Source: Prorocentrum cordatum
Lineage: Eukaryota > Sar > Dinophyceae > Prorocentrales > Prorocentraceae
DNA length: 64,000 nucleotides
NCBI GenBank assembly: GCA_963575745.1
Contig: CAUYUJ010022415.1
Span: 431,001-495,000 of the forward strand
Reading direction: 5' to 3'
Shown: positions 19,808 through 29,500 of the stretch, in pieces
Position numbering within the stretch: position 1 is the stretch's first letter
How the letters are laid out: every line of letters begins with the position of its first letter
Program-made: the position numbers and the translations under genes
The notes under the pieces: generated by a model
Database searches by the model: none
What the model was told of the DNA's origin: nothing
The model's input: the letters and a program-made list of their open reading frames with translations, nothing else

Positions 19808-22541
19808 TGGAGCAGGTGACCCAAGTCTCCTTCACCGCGGTCTTGGCCCGCCCGGCCCGGTCGGCCACGAGTCGATTCTGGTGGACCTCCCACCAGGGGT
19901 GGCTCACAGCTGAACCGGGATTGGGGGTGGTGGCTCCGATCCGTGCCCCCATCTCCCCGGCCACCCGGCAGTAGGGGGAGAGGGTCGCACGCCACTCGAA
20001 GACCTGCACCCCGGCCAAGGGTCCGGCGGGCGGTCCACGCGACCAGCGGCGCTCCACCAGCTGGTAGGCCAGCCGGCGTCCCTCCTCCGAGTCTCCAGGG
20101 AGGACCAAAGGGCGGCCTTTCTCCGCCCCCGCGAGCACTTCCCTCCAGGGCCCCTTGAGGTCGATCTCCTCCAAGCCGAGGCGGTTCATCTCCTCCTGGA
20201 CTACGCTCCTCGTCTCCCGGGAGATGAGGTCCATGCTGCTATCGTGCTTGGCCCAAATTCCCGCCGTAACCATGTGGGACCCGTGGCGGGTCTCCAGGAG
20301 TTGGAGGAAGCGCAGTCCATAGCGGGCAAGGCGGTTCTTCGCCGTCCGCTTGTTGAGCCAGATCTCCGTGTTGGTGTTGTCCGCGACGTAGAGGACCAGG
20401 CGCCCCTCCCATTTCGGGGCCTGGGCCACCGCGAGCACCAGGAAGGTAAACAGCTCGCAGATGGCGATGATGTCGGCTCCCTCCCCAAAAACCGCGTGGA
20501 ACGGCTCCATGACCTCCTTGACATCCATGACCCCGCACACCCCGTTTGACCAGTCGGCGGCCCCCACCCGGGTCTCGGTGGCGCCCCCTCCGGTCCAGAC
20601 CAGCTCCTCCATTCCGCCGGGGAGGGCGAGCCGCTCCTGGGGTTGGAGGACCCCCTTCAAGCCTGTATTAAAGTGGATGGTCCAGGCCTGGGGCGCTCCC
20701 GCGTATAGGCGGAAAACTTCCAGCGCCTCCCACCACTCATGCCACGCGTCCTTCTCCCTCCCCTCGCTGCTCTCCATGATCTTGACCCAAACCCCAGCCG
20801 GGTCCGCAGCGCGGAGGAGCCGGTCTACCGCCCCCAACTCGGGGCGGAGGGGGGGGCAGGTGATGGCCGCGAAGTTGAGGGTGCCGCGGAGCACCTGGAC
20901 ATCCTTCAGGGCTACCTGGGCGTTCCCCGTGTCGTAGGCCGGGTCACTCAGCAGGATCCGGATCTTGTTGACCTTCTCCTCGGGAAGCCGCAGGGTCTCC
21001 TCCTCCGTGTTCACGTGGGCCCCCCAGCAGATCTGGTCCACGCGGAACTCTCCCTCCTCGTCCTTCTTCTCCGCGTTGATCGCAAGAGGGCCGAATGCTC
21101 TACGGGCCCCCTCCTCGGCCAGCCTAGCGGCCATCCAGGGGCGCCGTCCCAGGAGGGGCTCGATGAGGACGTCGTCGTCCATGAGGAGGTGCGAGTGGTG
21201 GGTCGCGTCGTCGTGCCATCCTGGGTCGGCCGGCCGGTGGCGGTCATGGCACTTCTTCAGGGCCGTCCCGGGCTCCCCCGGGCCCCCGATCCACCCGAAG
21301 GTGAGGACGAGGTAGATGGCCACCAGGTTGCCCTCCATCCTGACCACCTTGCCAGGGAGCTCCGCGGCGAACATGCCGGCATCCTCCGCCCGTAACCAGA
21401 TCCAGCGGAAGGCCTCCGCTATGTCCCGCTTGGCGATCAAGATTTTTACCCCCGGGTGCCGCTCCTTCCACCAGGTGATCTCTCTCGCCAGTCCCCGATG
21501 GCGGGGCTGCAAGGCTGGGGGGTGGAGGTACTTGTGCCCCGTCTCGTTCATCGCCCTCTGGTCGTGGATAAACCTTCCTTCCTCCGAGATCGCGCGGTCG
21601 GGGTTCATCTTCGGCACCCTTCCCCAGGGGGAGGAGAGGACCCCGCTTAGGTAAGGTTCCGAGTCCTTTCCGCAGAGGAGGGCCCTCCCCCTCTTGGCGT
21701 CCTTCCACAACTTCTCCATCGCCTCCTCCATGTGCCCCTGCACGCTCATGTGCGGTTTGGAGGGGGCCCGAACCTGGGCCAGCGGTTGGCGGGCGGGAAC
21801 CCCGCCCTTCACCATCTGGCGGAGGTAATCCCGGAGGTCGGGGTCGAGCAGCTCGCATAGCTCATCCTTGAAGACCCCGTCCAGGTTGTTCCCCCACCGG
21901 CTTGTCCAGGCCTCTCGGTAGCAGTCGACTGCTTCCTTCCAGCCTCCCGCCGCCTGGACTAGGCCATCACCGAGTCGGGCCCCCTCCTTCACAACTTCGG
22001 GGGAGTGCTTGGGGTTGTCCGCACAATGAGTGCACAGCTCCTGCGCCCAGTCCTGAGCGGTTCGGCCCGCTCTCCCCGGCGCCTGGTTTCCCGATTCCGT
22101 CCCGCTTTCCAGGCTGCCAGCTGCCCGTTGGGGAGGCATCCAGGGCCCCTCTCCCTCCCCATCTTGGCCCCCTCCCGCATCGTCCCCTTCCACTCCTGAG
22201 GGCCTGAGTTTACCATCTCCCGTGGCTCCCCCCCCCCTCGAGGGCGTGGTGGGTGGGTGTTTCGTGGCCGTCCAAATGGCCAGCGCCACGGCGCGGGCGA
22301 AGCGCGGGGGGTATTGGGCGGCTTCCCTTGTCCGCTTGATGCCTGTCCCTGGGACGTTATCCCTGAGCTCCACGTGCTGGTGCATCGGGGAGAGACCGGG
22401 GCAGGGTCTCCGGAGCTTCGCGAAGAAGGGGGCCAGGTTCGCGGAGACGACCAGCCAGCGCCCCTTGCGATAGAACTGATGGGGGGACGAGGCGTCTGAG
22501 GGATGGAGGCCCCAGGCGCGCATCGTTCCCGGGATGATCAC
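19515..22541 (-). CDS. reverse transcriptase-RNase H of DIRS-order element
   Basis: 1008 codons. Residues 1-95 complete the MTase-like module encoded upstream, across a single TGA at 22629-22631 (HQH...RTREAAQYPP). RT spans about residues 290-560: motif A RDIAEAF (D373), a GWIGGPGEPG segment, and motif C as MDDD (D455-D457) in place of YxDD. RNase H spans about 650-775 with the catalytic set D663 (ADWSNG), E696 (CELF), D721 (ADN) and D771 (SMDLISR). A degenerate MTase-like segment follows (VFEWRATLS... to EGGYDTAES, about 850-980). The protein would copy element RNA into DNA. The last 35 residues are out of frame relative to the continuation near 19,650. RT and RNase H look intact. Confidence 0.85.
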   Translation of the reverse strand: MIIPGTMRAWGLHPSDASSPHQFYRKGRWLVVSANLAPFFAKLRRPCPGLSPMHQHVELRDNVPGTGIKRTREAAQYPPRFARAVALAIWTATKHPPTTPSRGGGATGDGKLRPSGVEGDDAGGGQDGEGEGPWMPPQRAAGSLESGTESGNQAPGRAGRTAQDWAQELCTHCADNPKHSPEVVKEGARLGDGLVQAAGGWKEAVDCYREAWTSRWGNNLDGVFKDELCELLDPDLRDYLRQMVKGGVPARQPLAQVRAPSKPHMSVQGHMEEAMEKLWKDAKRGRALLCGKDSEPYLSGVLSSPWGRVPKMNPDRAISEEGRFIHDQRAMNETGHKYLHPPALQPRHRGLAREITWWKERHPGVKILIAKRDIAEAFRWIWLRAEDAGMFAAELPGKVVRMEGNLVAIYLVLTFGWIGGPGEPGTALKKCHDRHRPADPGWHDDATHHSHLLMDDDVLIEPLLGRRPWMAARLAEEGARRAFGPLAINAEKKDEEGEFRVDQICWGAHVNTEEETLRLPEEKVNKIRILLSDPAYDTGNAQVALKDVQVLRGTLNFAAITCPPLRPELGAVDRLLRAADPAGVWVKIMESSEGREKDAWHEWWEALEVFRLYAGAPQAWTIHFNTGLKGVLQPQERLALPGGMEELVWTGGGATETRVGAADWSNGVCGVMDVKEVMEPFHAVFGEGADIIAICELFTFLVLAVAQAPKWEGRLVLYVADNTNTEIWLNKRTAKNRLARYGLRFLQLLETRHGSHMVTAGIWAKHDSSMDLISRETRSVVQEEMNRLGLEEIDLKGPWREVLAGAEKGRPLVLPGDSEEGRRLAYQLVERRWSRGPPAGPLAGVQVFEWRATLSPYCRVAGEMGARIGATTPNPGSAVSHPWWEVHQNRLVADRAGRAKTAVKETWVTCSSGSDPAGREALYFVRHALSHAATFVVLDGPLDQDLGEAREVLQEGGYDTAESAHPPPWGPVREVAPPPPCLERRGELGERRLRTPAAGRAIGPTEPQ

Positions 22542-22628
22542 GGCACCGGTCTCCTCCAGGATTTCCAGCCACTCGGGGAGGTCGTAGACCTTGGGATATA
22601 TCCCTCTGTGCTCCTGGTTCTCGAAGAT

Positions 22629-24164
22629 TCATCCCTTCCTCCATTTATGAAGGTTCCGTAGGCACCTTACCGTGGTCTGGGAGAGGGCGTTTCCCAAGAC
22701 CTCCTTGGCGTTTACACCGGTCCCCCCCGGCTTCTCCCAGGTGCGGGTGCCCCCTTTGGTGTTGTGGTCGCAGAAGGAGGTACACGGGTTTTCGAACATC
22801 CACACGTTGGCCACTCCCGGGCCCGGGGGAATATCTGCCTCTTTGACCAGGGCCTCGGCGACGTCGGGGTTCGAGAGGTCGTGGTCCTCCCTCCTCTCCG
22901 ACTCCTTGGGGTGCAGGGGGTTCCGGTACAGCTCCACAGGCTCATCCGCTTGGATGCCCAGCTGCTTCACCGCGCGGGTCACCCCCGCGGTTCCCGCGAA
23001 CACTTCCTTGAAGCGGGGTCCCCAGCGGAAAGCGTGCGCGCCCCCCAAAGCTCCGGGGTGCTCCGAGACGAGCTCCTCCCACAGCTGGAGGGCGGCCCTG
23101 ATTGCGGGTGCCCGGGCAGGCTCTGCCGCTGCAGCCCTCCGGCCCGCCCTGAGAGCCGCCTCCCTCGCCGCGGTGCGCTCCTCGCATGCCTGGCACTTGA
23201 CGCAGGTGCTCCAAGAGACCTCCGTGCCTCGGGCGTCGCGGTTGAGGAACTCCTCCCAGCCATTCATGATCGTGGCCTCCCTCCGAAGAGTCTGATGGAG
23301 GGCTTTCAGGCACGAGTCCCCTTTCGCTTCTCCCGAGGTCAGGGTTCGGGGGCGGAGGGCGCGGGCGTGCCCCCGGTGGATCAACATCCAGGCCTGAGGT
23401 GAGCCCTCCCCGGAGCGGGCTCCTTCCAGAAGGTGCGTGGTCACTTTTCCACCGCAGTCCATCATCACGACGTTTAGGACGACATCCTCCAGGAGGCGGA
23501 GGGGGAACACGACCAGGGCGCGGTAGTCCTTGTCGTGGTGTGGGGCGGCCGCGTCGTGGATGAAGATCCGGAGGTCCGCCTCCCCGACCGCCAGCTTGGC
23601 CTCCGGAGGCCCCAGTGATTCTTCCGCCCGAACTGCTTGGTCCAGCTGCTCCGCTCTGGCCGTGAGCGCGCGCGCCCAGACCTCCGAGATGCTGGGCGGC
23701 CCCCTTCTCTCACGGGCCCAGAGGGCGGCGCCCACCGCGCTCAGGAGGAGAGACTGCTTTCTCTCACAGTCCTCCTGGATGCCCAAGCGCTCCGCGAGGA
23801 GGGGGTCCTCTCTGAGGGGGGGGCGGTCGTGGAAATCGAGCGCGTCCCACTCCCCTCCGTCCATTTGGAGGGCCCCCCGCCCTACCCCGCCCCCCTCGTC
23901 CGGGGCTTGGAGGAGCCGGGCGTAGCCCCTGCGGTCTGGGGGGCGGACGCCCCCCCCCCCGGGCGCCGCCGGGCTCAGGCGCGAGCCGATCGAGGCAGTC
24001 GGCGGCCTCCCTGACCAACTTCCAGTTGGGTCCGTCCACGATCCTCCGGAGTACGGCAAGCACCCCTTCTGTCGCCGTCGAGGCCAGGTGCTCTTCCAGG
24101 AGGTGGTTCTTGACCGCGGTCTCCAGGTGCTGGGATCGGGTCGGGCGAAAGGGGGGGATAGCAA
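22629..24164 (-). CDS. element-borne methyltransferase-like module, 5' part of RT polyprotein
   Basis: 511 codons in the same frame as the RT-RNase H ORF; only the TGA at 22629-22631 separates them (KWRKG-stop-IFENQEHRG; TGG-to-TGA is the simplest origin). Residues 1-330 are of unknown function, including MMDCGGKVTTHLLEG, LIHRGHARAL and a CVKCQAC motif. From about residue 387 comes a SAM-methyltransferase-like stretch: FAGTAGVTRAV (motif I-like), DLSNPD, FENPCTSFCD (with a Pro-Cys as in motif IV of C5-MTases), a GN segment, then across the stop IFENQEHRG, HQH and RTREAAQYPP. The same motif order recurs in the copia element at 45.7-46.3 kb. Catalytic competence cannot be judged by eye. Confidence 0.65.
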   Translation of the reverse strand: MLSPPFARPDPSTWRPRSRTTSWKSTWPRRRQKGCLPYSGGSWTDPTGSWSGRPPTASIGSRLSPAAPGGGGVRPPDRRGYARLLQAPDEGGGVGRGALQMDGGEWDALDFHDRPPLREDPLLAERLGIQEDCERKQSLLLSAVGAALWARERRGPPSISEVWARALTARAEQLDQAVRAEESLGPPEAKLAVGEADLRIFIHDAAAPHHDKDYRALVVFPLRLLEDVVLNVVMMDCGGKVTTHLLEGARSGEGSPQAWMLIHRGHARALRPRTLTSGEAKGDSCLKALHQTLRREATIMNGWEEFLNRDARGTEVSWSTCVKCQACEERTAAREAALRAGRRAAAAEPARAPAIRAALQLWEELVSEHPGALGGAHAFRWGPRFKEVFAGTAGVTRAVKQLGIQADEPVELYRNPLHPKESERREDHDLSNPDVAEALVKEADIPPGPGVANVWMFENPCTSFCDHNTKGGTRTWEKPGGTGVNAKEVLGNALSQTTVRCLRNLHKWRKG

Positions 24165-24340
24165 AGGGGGGGTTTGAGAATCAGCTCACGAAGCTGATTT
24201 TCCTGGCGCCTCCTGGCGCCGGGAGGCGCCCATGCATCGAGGAATGGGCCCGGCGGCGGGGCCGAAACCAGCTGCATGCAGCAAATTTCGTACCCCCCCT
24301 TTCCCAAACCCCTCCTTTCGCCCGACCCGACGGGAGGGCC
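24128..24340. repeat. hairpin-forming inverted repeat between Gag-like and MTase-like ORFs (MITE-like)
   Basis: The left arm (about 24131-24180) and right arm (about 24285-24334) are imperfect reverse complements sharing the core TCGGGTCGGGCGAAAGG. Between them are further perfect palindromes: AATCAGCT...AGCTGATT (24180-24200), GGCGCCTCC...GGAGGCGCC (about 24204-24230) and GCTGCATGCAGC (24271-24282). It contains the stop ending the upstream frame (24186-24188) and lies exactly where the two ORFs meet. It may be an inserted small element or a structural part of the element. Confidence 0.6.
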
Positions 24341-25127
24341 CCCCCTTGCGGAACTCTCGCACATCGGGGCGCGCGCTAATGGCCTGCATTCCGGCCTCCC
24401 GCGCCTCCTCCTCTGGGTCGCCCGGGCCCCCCACTGGGTGGAGGCGATGCGCCTTATGGTGGTTCTCGGTGAAGCTGAAGTCCGGACCGTTGCAGTACTG
24501 ATCCAAGACGTCTTCCCGCCCGGGGAGGGGGGTGAACCAGTCATATTCCCCCCTGGTCGGGTCCCAGGCCCGAACGTGCGTGGGCGGCTCGCCCCCCCGC
24601 TCGGTTGAGGGCCCCCCATGGAGGGCGGCCAGCCGCGCCGGTTGATCCTGTTCCGCCACCACGGGCTGGTCCTTCCAGCCCCCTCGGCGCACCAGCTCCC
24701 CCATGAGTGGGGCCGGCAGTCCCCGAGCGGGTCCCAAGTCGCAGTGGGCGTGGGCCCCGGTGGCTGGCGTAGTCCCAGCAAAGCAGGAGCCCCCTCTGGT
24801 CCCTGGGAGTAGCCCCCCGCGCCAGTGCCTTCCGCACCGCGCGGGCGTAACCCGGGGCTGTGGTGGCGGGGGGGGCTCCCGCCGCGGGGGCTGTCCCCCC
24901 CCCTTCCCCCTCGATCCCCGGTGAAGGACTTCCTGGCTGACCTTCCCCCGGCTCCTCCCCCCGCAGTGTGCCGGCGGTAGTTTGGGCGGCGTGGGTGTAG
25001 CCACCCCGCATCTCCCCCTCCTCCGAAGTGGCGCTCTGGCTTCCCGCTCCGCCCCTTCCCGCCTCGAGTGGCGCGTCGGGGGCCGGGTTATCCCCGCCAG
25101 CCCGGGCGGCCGCCTCGCTCGGCGCAT
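24186..25127 (-). CDS. second Gag-like region, 3' part
   Basis: 313 codons; only the part below about 24,720 appears to be in the genuine frame (GLPAPLMGELVRRGGWKDQP, THVRAWDPTRGEYDWFTPLP, then a Glu-rich stretch). It takes over from the frame of 24541-25848, whose CWDYASHRGPRPL leads into DLGPARGLPAPL after a one-base shift. No enzymatic motif is seen. It ends at TGA within the hairpin region at 24.13-24.34 kb, and the same frame resumes beyond as the MTase-like ORF. I infer that it links Gag and Pol in one broken polyprotein. Confidence 0.4.
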   Translation of the reverse strand: MRRARRPPGLAGITRPPTRHSRREGAEREARAPLRRRGRCGVATPTPPKLPPAHCGGRSRGKVSQEVLHRGSRGKGGGQPPRREPPPPPQPRVTPARCGRHWRGGLLPGTRGGSCFAGTTPATGAHAHCDLGPARGLPAPLMGELVRRGGWKDQPVVAEQDQPARLAALHGGPSTERGGEPPTHVRAWDPTRGEYDWFTPLPGREDVLDQYCNGPDFSFTENHHKAHRLHPVGGPGDPEEEAREAGMQAISARPDVREFRKGGPSRRVGRKEGFGKGGVRNLLHAAGFGPAAGPIPRCMGASRRQEAPGKSAS

Positions 25128-25848
25128 CCAAGGTCTCCTGGGTAGGGGGAATCAGGTAGCGGATCTCGCTCTCTTCGTCGGCCAGGCAGGCGTGGTTCTC
25201 GTTCGGCACGAAGCCTCCCGGCGGCGCACTCGCCGAGCGAGGCTGCCGGGCTCGGCCTCCGGTGGCCCCTTCCCTCCCACGAGAAGGGGGGGGCTCCGGC
25301 GACGCCTGCCTCGCGGCCGGCCCCACCTCGTCTTCTTCTGGGTGGGGGCTCAAGGCGGCGCCCCACTCCAGGGGGTCCACCGGCGGGCTTGATGCTGCCG
25401 CCTCCCCCCCCACAGGGGGGGCCTCCTCCTCGTCCACCTCCTGCGCTCCTCCGCTCATGCGCGGGCAGGCGCAAAGAAGGGCGTGGCCGAGGAGGGGGGA
25501 GGGGCCCTCGGCGGGTGGCTCCCGATTGGCGTTCGGAGGGGGGCGCGGGAACGCGCCAGGCCCGCGGGGGGGTTCTTCCCACCCACGTCCGCCCCTCGGA
25601 CGCACGGGCCCGGGCCCGGTTCGGGTTCCCCCGCCCCGAGACTGGCAGGGTCCGATCCTCCCCCGACGAAGGCGCGGGGCCACGATCCAATGGTAATACT
25701 CCGTGGGGTCCTCGACAACGAACGCGCGGGGGATCTTCACGCGGGCTCCCCCGCGCACATCCGGGGCTGTGGCATAGGCCGTCAGCTCCGGCAGCGCGGT
25801 TGGGTGGGAGCCAATCTCGGCCTCCACGGACCGGAGCACGTCCCGCAT
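24541..25848 (-). CDS. second Gag-like region, middle part
   Basis: 435 codons. Residues 1-90 (MRDVLRSVEAEIGSHPTALP, AYATAPD, IPRAFVVEDPTEYYHWIVAP) have balanced composition and continue directly from 25782-26552 after a frame change near 25,840 (VWEELG...). I recall similar segments from dinoflagellate retroelement Gag-like proteins, but cannot search to confirm. The rest is Pro/Glu/Gly-rich, likely a disordered linker. A basic stretch (YARAVRKALARG) precedes the next frame change near 24,720. No zinc knuckle is visible. Confidence 0.45.
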   Translation of the reverse strand: MRDVLRSVEAEIGSHPTALPELTAYATAPDVRGGARVKIPRAFVVEDPTEYYHWIVAPRLRRGRIGPCQSRGGGTRTGPGPVRPRGGRGWEEPPRGPGAFPRPPPNANREPPAEGPSPLLGHALLCACPRMSGGAQEVDEEEAPPVGGEAAASSPPVDPLEWGAALSPHPEEDEVGPAARQASPEPPPSRGREGATGGRARQPRSASAPPGGFVPNENHACLADEESEIRYLIPPTQETLDAPSEAAARAGGDNPAPDAPLEAGRGGAGSQSATSEEGEMRGGYTHAAQTTAGTLRGEEPGEGQPGSPSPGIEGEGGGTAPAAGAPPATTAPGYARAVRKALARGATPRDQRGLLLCWDYASHRGPRPLRLGTRSGTAGPTHGGAGAPRGLEGPARGGGTGSTGAAGRPPWGALNRAGGRAAHARSGLGPDQGGI

Positions 25849-26552
25849 CTTCGCCCACCAGTGCCAAGCTCCTCCCAGACCTCCATCAAGTCGGCGAGGG
25901 ACAGGTACTCAGGCCGGCCCTGATGTTCGCGTAGCAAGAACCGTAAGGCGGTGGTCCTGGGCAGTGAGTGCTCCTGCCCATAAGTCAGGGCGAACACCCG
26001 GATCTGCGTCTGGGCGGCCTCCGCCCACGTGCCAAGGTCTGCAGGGGCCGGCGAGGGGGGCTCCCTCCTGTGTCCTTCCGCAGCGACGAGGGGCCCGGCG
26101 TCCGCGCCCCTTGCGACCACGAAGTCGGCCACCGTGAGGGCGTTCGGGTCGGCGGGTCCCGCCTTAGGGGCACCCATCAGGCAGGCCGCCAAACCATGCG
26201 CAATCCGGTTGCTGAGCGGGAGGGGCCAGCCGACCCCTTCCAGCAAGGCGAGGGCCCCCCGGCCGTGCCCGCGCAGGGTCAAATAGAGCTCCCGCCCAAG
26301 ATGGGCAGGTCCCACGGCCACCTGGAAGGCGCCGCATCCCCGCGCGAGGTGGCATACCCTCCGCGAGGCCCCTTGGAGGTACATGAGGTCCCCCCCCCCT
26401 CCTCTCCCCTCGCGGGGGGGCGGTGCGCCCGCAGGAGCGCGGGGACGGAGGAACTCTTTCGCTTCCTTTCTCCGGGGACGACGGCCTGAGCCGATTTGGC
26501 GGGGGTTCCCCCCGCCGGCTGGAGGGCGCGGGGGCTCTCCCCCCGCCTCCAT
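25782..26552 (-). CDS. second Gag-like region, 5' part
   Basis: 256 codons. The segment from about residue 55 to 225 is well-balanced (YLQGASRRVCHLARGCGAFQ, RELYLTLRGHGRGALALLEG, IRVFALTYGQEHSLPRTTAL, SLADLMEVWEELG) and looks genuinely coded; the ends are Pro/Arg/Gly-rich. It overlaps the tail of the 1262-codon ORF upstream and hands over to 24541-25848 by a frame change near 25,840. The role is unknown; its position between ORF1 and the MTase/RT frames suggests a structural (Gag-like) protein. Confidence 0.45.
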   Translation of the reverse strand: MEAGGEPPRPPAGGGNPRQIGSGRRPRRKEAKEFLRPRAPAGAPPPREGRGGGGDLMYLQGASRRVCHLARGCGAFQVAVGPAHLGRELYLTLRGHGRGALALLEGVGWPLPLSNRIAHGLAACLMGAPKAGPADPNALTVADFVVARGADAGPLVAAEGHRREPPSPAPADLGTWAEAAQTQIRVFALTYGQEHSLPRTTALRFLLREHQGRPEYLSLADLMEVWEELGTGGRRCGTCSGPWRPRLAPTQPRCRS

Positions 26553-29500
26553 GGGGGCGTGGGGCGGGGGTCCTGGGGCTTCAGCGGCAGCTTGGGGGAG
26601 GCCCCCCGCGGTCGGAGGGCGAGAGCCCGCACCGCGCCCCCTGCCCTTCCCCGTAGGTCAAGTTGGGCAGCGACCTCCTCCAGCCGAGGACGCACCGAGG
26701 GGAGGAGGAGCGGATTCTCCAGGTGCTCCCGGGCCTGCTCCAGAATCGCGATCCGCACTCGGTGTGGCTTCCGGCCCACGGCTGCCGCCACCTCCAGCAT
26801 CTTCGCCCCCGTCGGCTTGCCTGGGGCACCCGCCTGGAGGTACAGCCCCAGCTCCGTGCTGTTCGGCTCCATCACCGGCGTTCCCCCCGCTCGGCGCCCC
26901 GGGGTGTGGCCCCTCCCCAACCTCAGCAGCTCTTCCTTGCTTGAGGGCGTGTGGAGCAGGCGGGCGATGCGACCGCCTCGAGGGGGCGGGGAAGCAGATC
27001 TTCCCTCCGCGCGCAGGATGGAGCGCGGCCCCCCAAGGGCGCTGCACAGCGCCTCCCCTCCCCGAGCTTGCTGCCCGGGAGGGGTGACCCGCGCGTAGGG
27101 GTGGGGGGGGCGCCTACAAGTCAGGAACTTCGCCCACTGCAGCAGGTCGGCTAGCGTGCAGGGCTCTCCCGCCCTCACTTGCCTCTCCAGCTGGGCATAG
27201 GTGGCCTCCGTGATTTCCTGGGCGTCAAATGGGGGGCGGGAGGCGTTGAGGCGCCCCTCGGAAGAGAGGCCCCAGGGTCCCACCGCCCATAGTGGGAACG
27301 TCAGCTCAACCTCCACTCCTGGCATCCAAATCCCCGCCCAGTCCTTCTTTCCTCCTCTCCCCCGCGCCTCTCCCCGCCCTATCCCTCGGGCAGTAGTGTA
27401 AGGGCGGGCGCCTTCCCCGGTGTCGGCGGGCTCGTAGAGGCGGATCAAGTACTTCCGTCCGACCGTATCCTCCGCCTGGGTGGGGATGGTCGGAGGCGGC
27501 GTAGCCCTCCCCCCATTCACAGTCGCGGGGGCCCCCCCATCACCCTTGGGGGGGCCTTCAGACATGAGTGCGCCCGGGACGCCGTGCGTCAGCTGGTGGC
27601 AGTCAGGCCCCACCGGCACGCCAAGGGCGGCCGCGGGGTTAAGGGGCACCTCACTGGAGGCGGCCGGCTCCGCGGGCGGGGGGGAAGGAGGCTCCCCGGT
27701 TGTCCCCAGTGCGGGCCCCCCCTCCGCAGGGCCCGCAGCGGGGGCCGCGGAGGGCTCGGTGGCCGGCCCAGCATCACTTAAGCGCGCTGGGTCAAGGGGG
27801 GACTTGCTAGCATCCGCCCTTCCCCCCCCCTCTCGAGCAGGCTGCGGAGAGGGGTTCGCGCGCCTGAGGCAGATGCGCTTCCCACCGAGCCCGGGTTCCC
27901 CGATGTGCCAGCAGCCTGGCTCCGAGCACTGGAGGCTCAGGCGGAGGTTGTGGTACTCCAGGCCGTGGTAGCGGCACAGGCAGGCCATCGGTGCCCCTCC
28001 CCCGTTGCGCGGCCATCCCCGGGCGTCGGACGTGGGCCCGTCCTCGATGAGCAAAGGGGTGGGCTTAGGTCCCCTCCGATCCTCGCAAGTGCCATGCTTC
28101 TGGAGGCAACAGTACCCTCCCTTCGCGTCTACCCAGCCCACTGCTTCGGCCATGCAGGGTTCCCAGTCGTCTTCTTCCTGCTGAGGTCCCCGGGGGTTCG
28201 CGGTGACCTGGCGCGGCCCCGCCCGGTGCAGGCGGGCCCCCCTCCGGCAACAGCAACAACCCCGGGCCAGGAAGGAATGGGCGATGCGCTGGACCCCACC
28301 CCAGAATGCCCTCCAGAGGGTGCGGAGGCCGGCCAGGAAGGGGCTTCCCAGGTCCCTGTCCTCGGCGAGGTCGAGGATGGCCTTGGCGTCGACCGCGGTA
28401 TATTTCCGGAAGTGCATGGCGAAGGCGCCCACGCTGGAACAGCTGTCCACGGGTCCCGCCCTGCAGAGGTGGACCACCTTGGTGTCCGCGCCCTCCAGGC
28501 GGCGTCGGAGGTCAGGGTCCGCGCAGTCATGCACCCGGGCGTGCGGGAAGTCCTGGCCCGCCCGCTTCTCCTTCCGGATGGGGTCGCCGCACTGCCCTCG
28601 ATCCAGGCGCGCCCGCTGGCCCCCGACTTCAGCTACGAGGTGATTGGGCAGCCTCGGGGGCTGGTCGCTCCTCCCACGGATGACGTCCTTGAAAAAATCG
28701 TCGTCCACGGGTCGGGCATCAGGCCCCCTCCAGTCGAGGTCGAGGAGGAACCGGCGGTTGTCCTCCACCCGGGTGCAGAAGTCGCGGAAGGTGGGGGAGC
28801 GCCTCAGACGGCGGTAGAACCAGAAAAAGGGGCGGGCCAGGTGGTCGAGGAGGAGAACCAGAAAGCATATTCCCATGGCGCCCAGGTAGAAGGAGCCCAG
28901 CACGCACACGCCTACCTTAAAGCTCACCCACCTTTCCCCCGCAAAAACGGTCAGGCCGGCATCTAGCCATCCGTAGGACCACGCGATGAGGCGGAAGAAG
29001 AAGTTGGGGCTCGGGACGCTCCGGACCTCCAGCACCACTTCCCGGCGGCGGCCGGCAAACCAGTGGTTCTCCCACCAATGGGTCGCGCCCGCCTCCTCCT
29101 GCTCCTCCTCCGCGGGGGTGGGTGAGGCCCACTTCAACCGCTCCACGAACTCCTCCGCGGGAATTTGCTTGGACCATGGTAGCCAGTCCCCCGGCTGCGG
29201 AGCGGGGGAGGTGTGCCCCCCGCGGAGGGCCGTATGCGGCGGGGGGCGGGTTCCCGAGCCTGGCCCCGCAGGTGCGGGTGGTTCGGCGGGGGCGGAGAAG
29301 CTCCGCCAGAACGAGGTCGGTGTCCCACCTGGGGTGTTCTTCGGCGGGGTCGGCGAGGGCGCCCTCCCTTCGGCGGGACTCACCGCCGGTGTGGCAGACG
29401 GGGGGGCTGGCGCGCGGGCCCCCCCAAGGGAGTCGCCCCAGCGTACGGGCGGCACGTCCACGCTGGCGGGGCTGGCATGCGGCGATGCCGGGGCGAACGC

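Noticed and set aside
20739-21395. Plus-strand ORFs over 17.3-29.7 kb (up to 353 codons)
   Set aside because: Shadows of the minus-strand retroelement ORFs, which carry the catalytic motifs.
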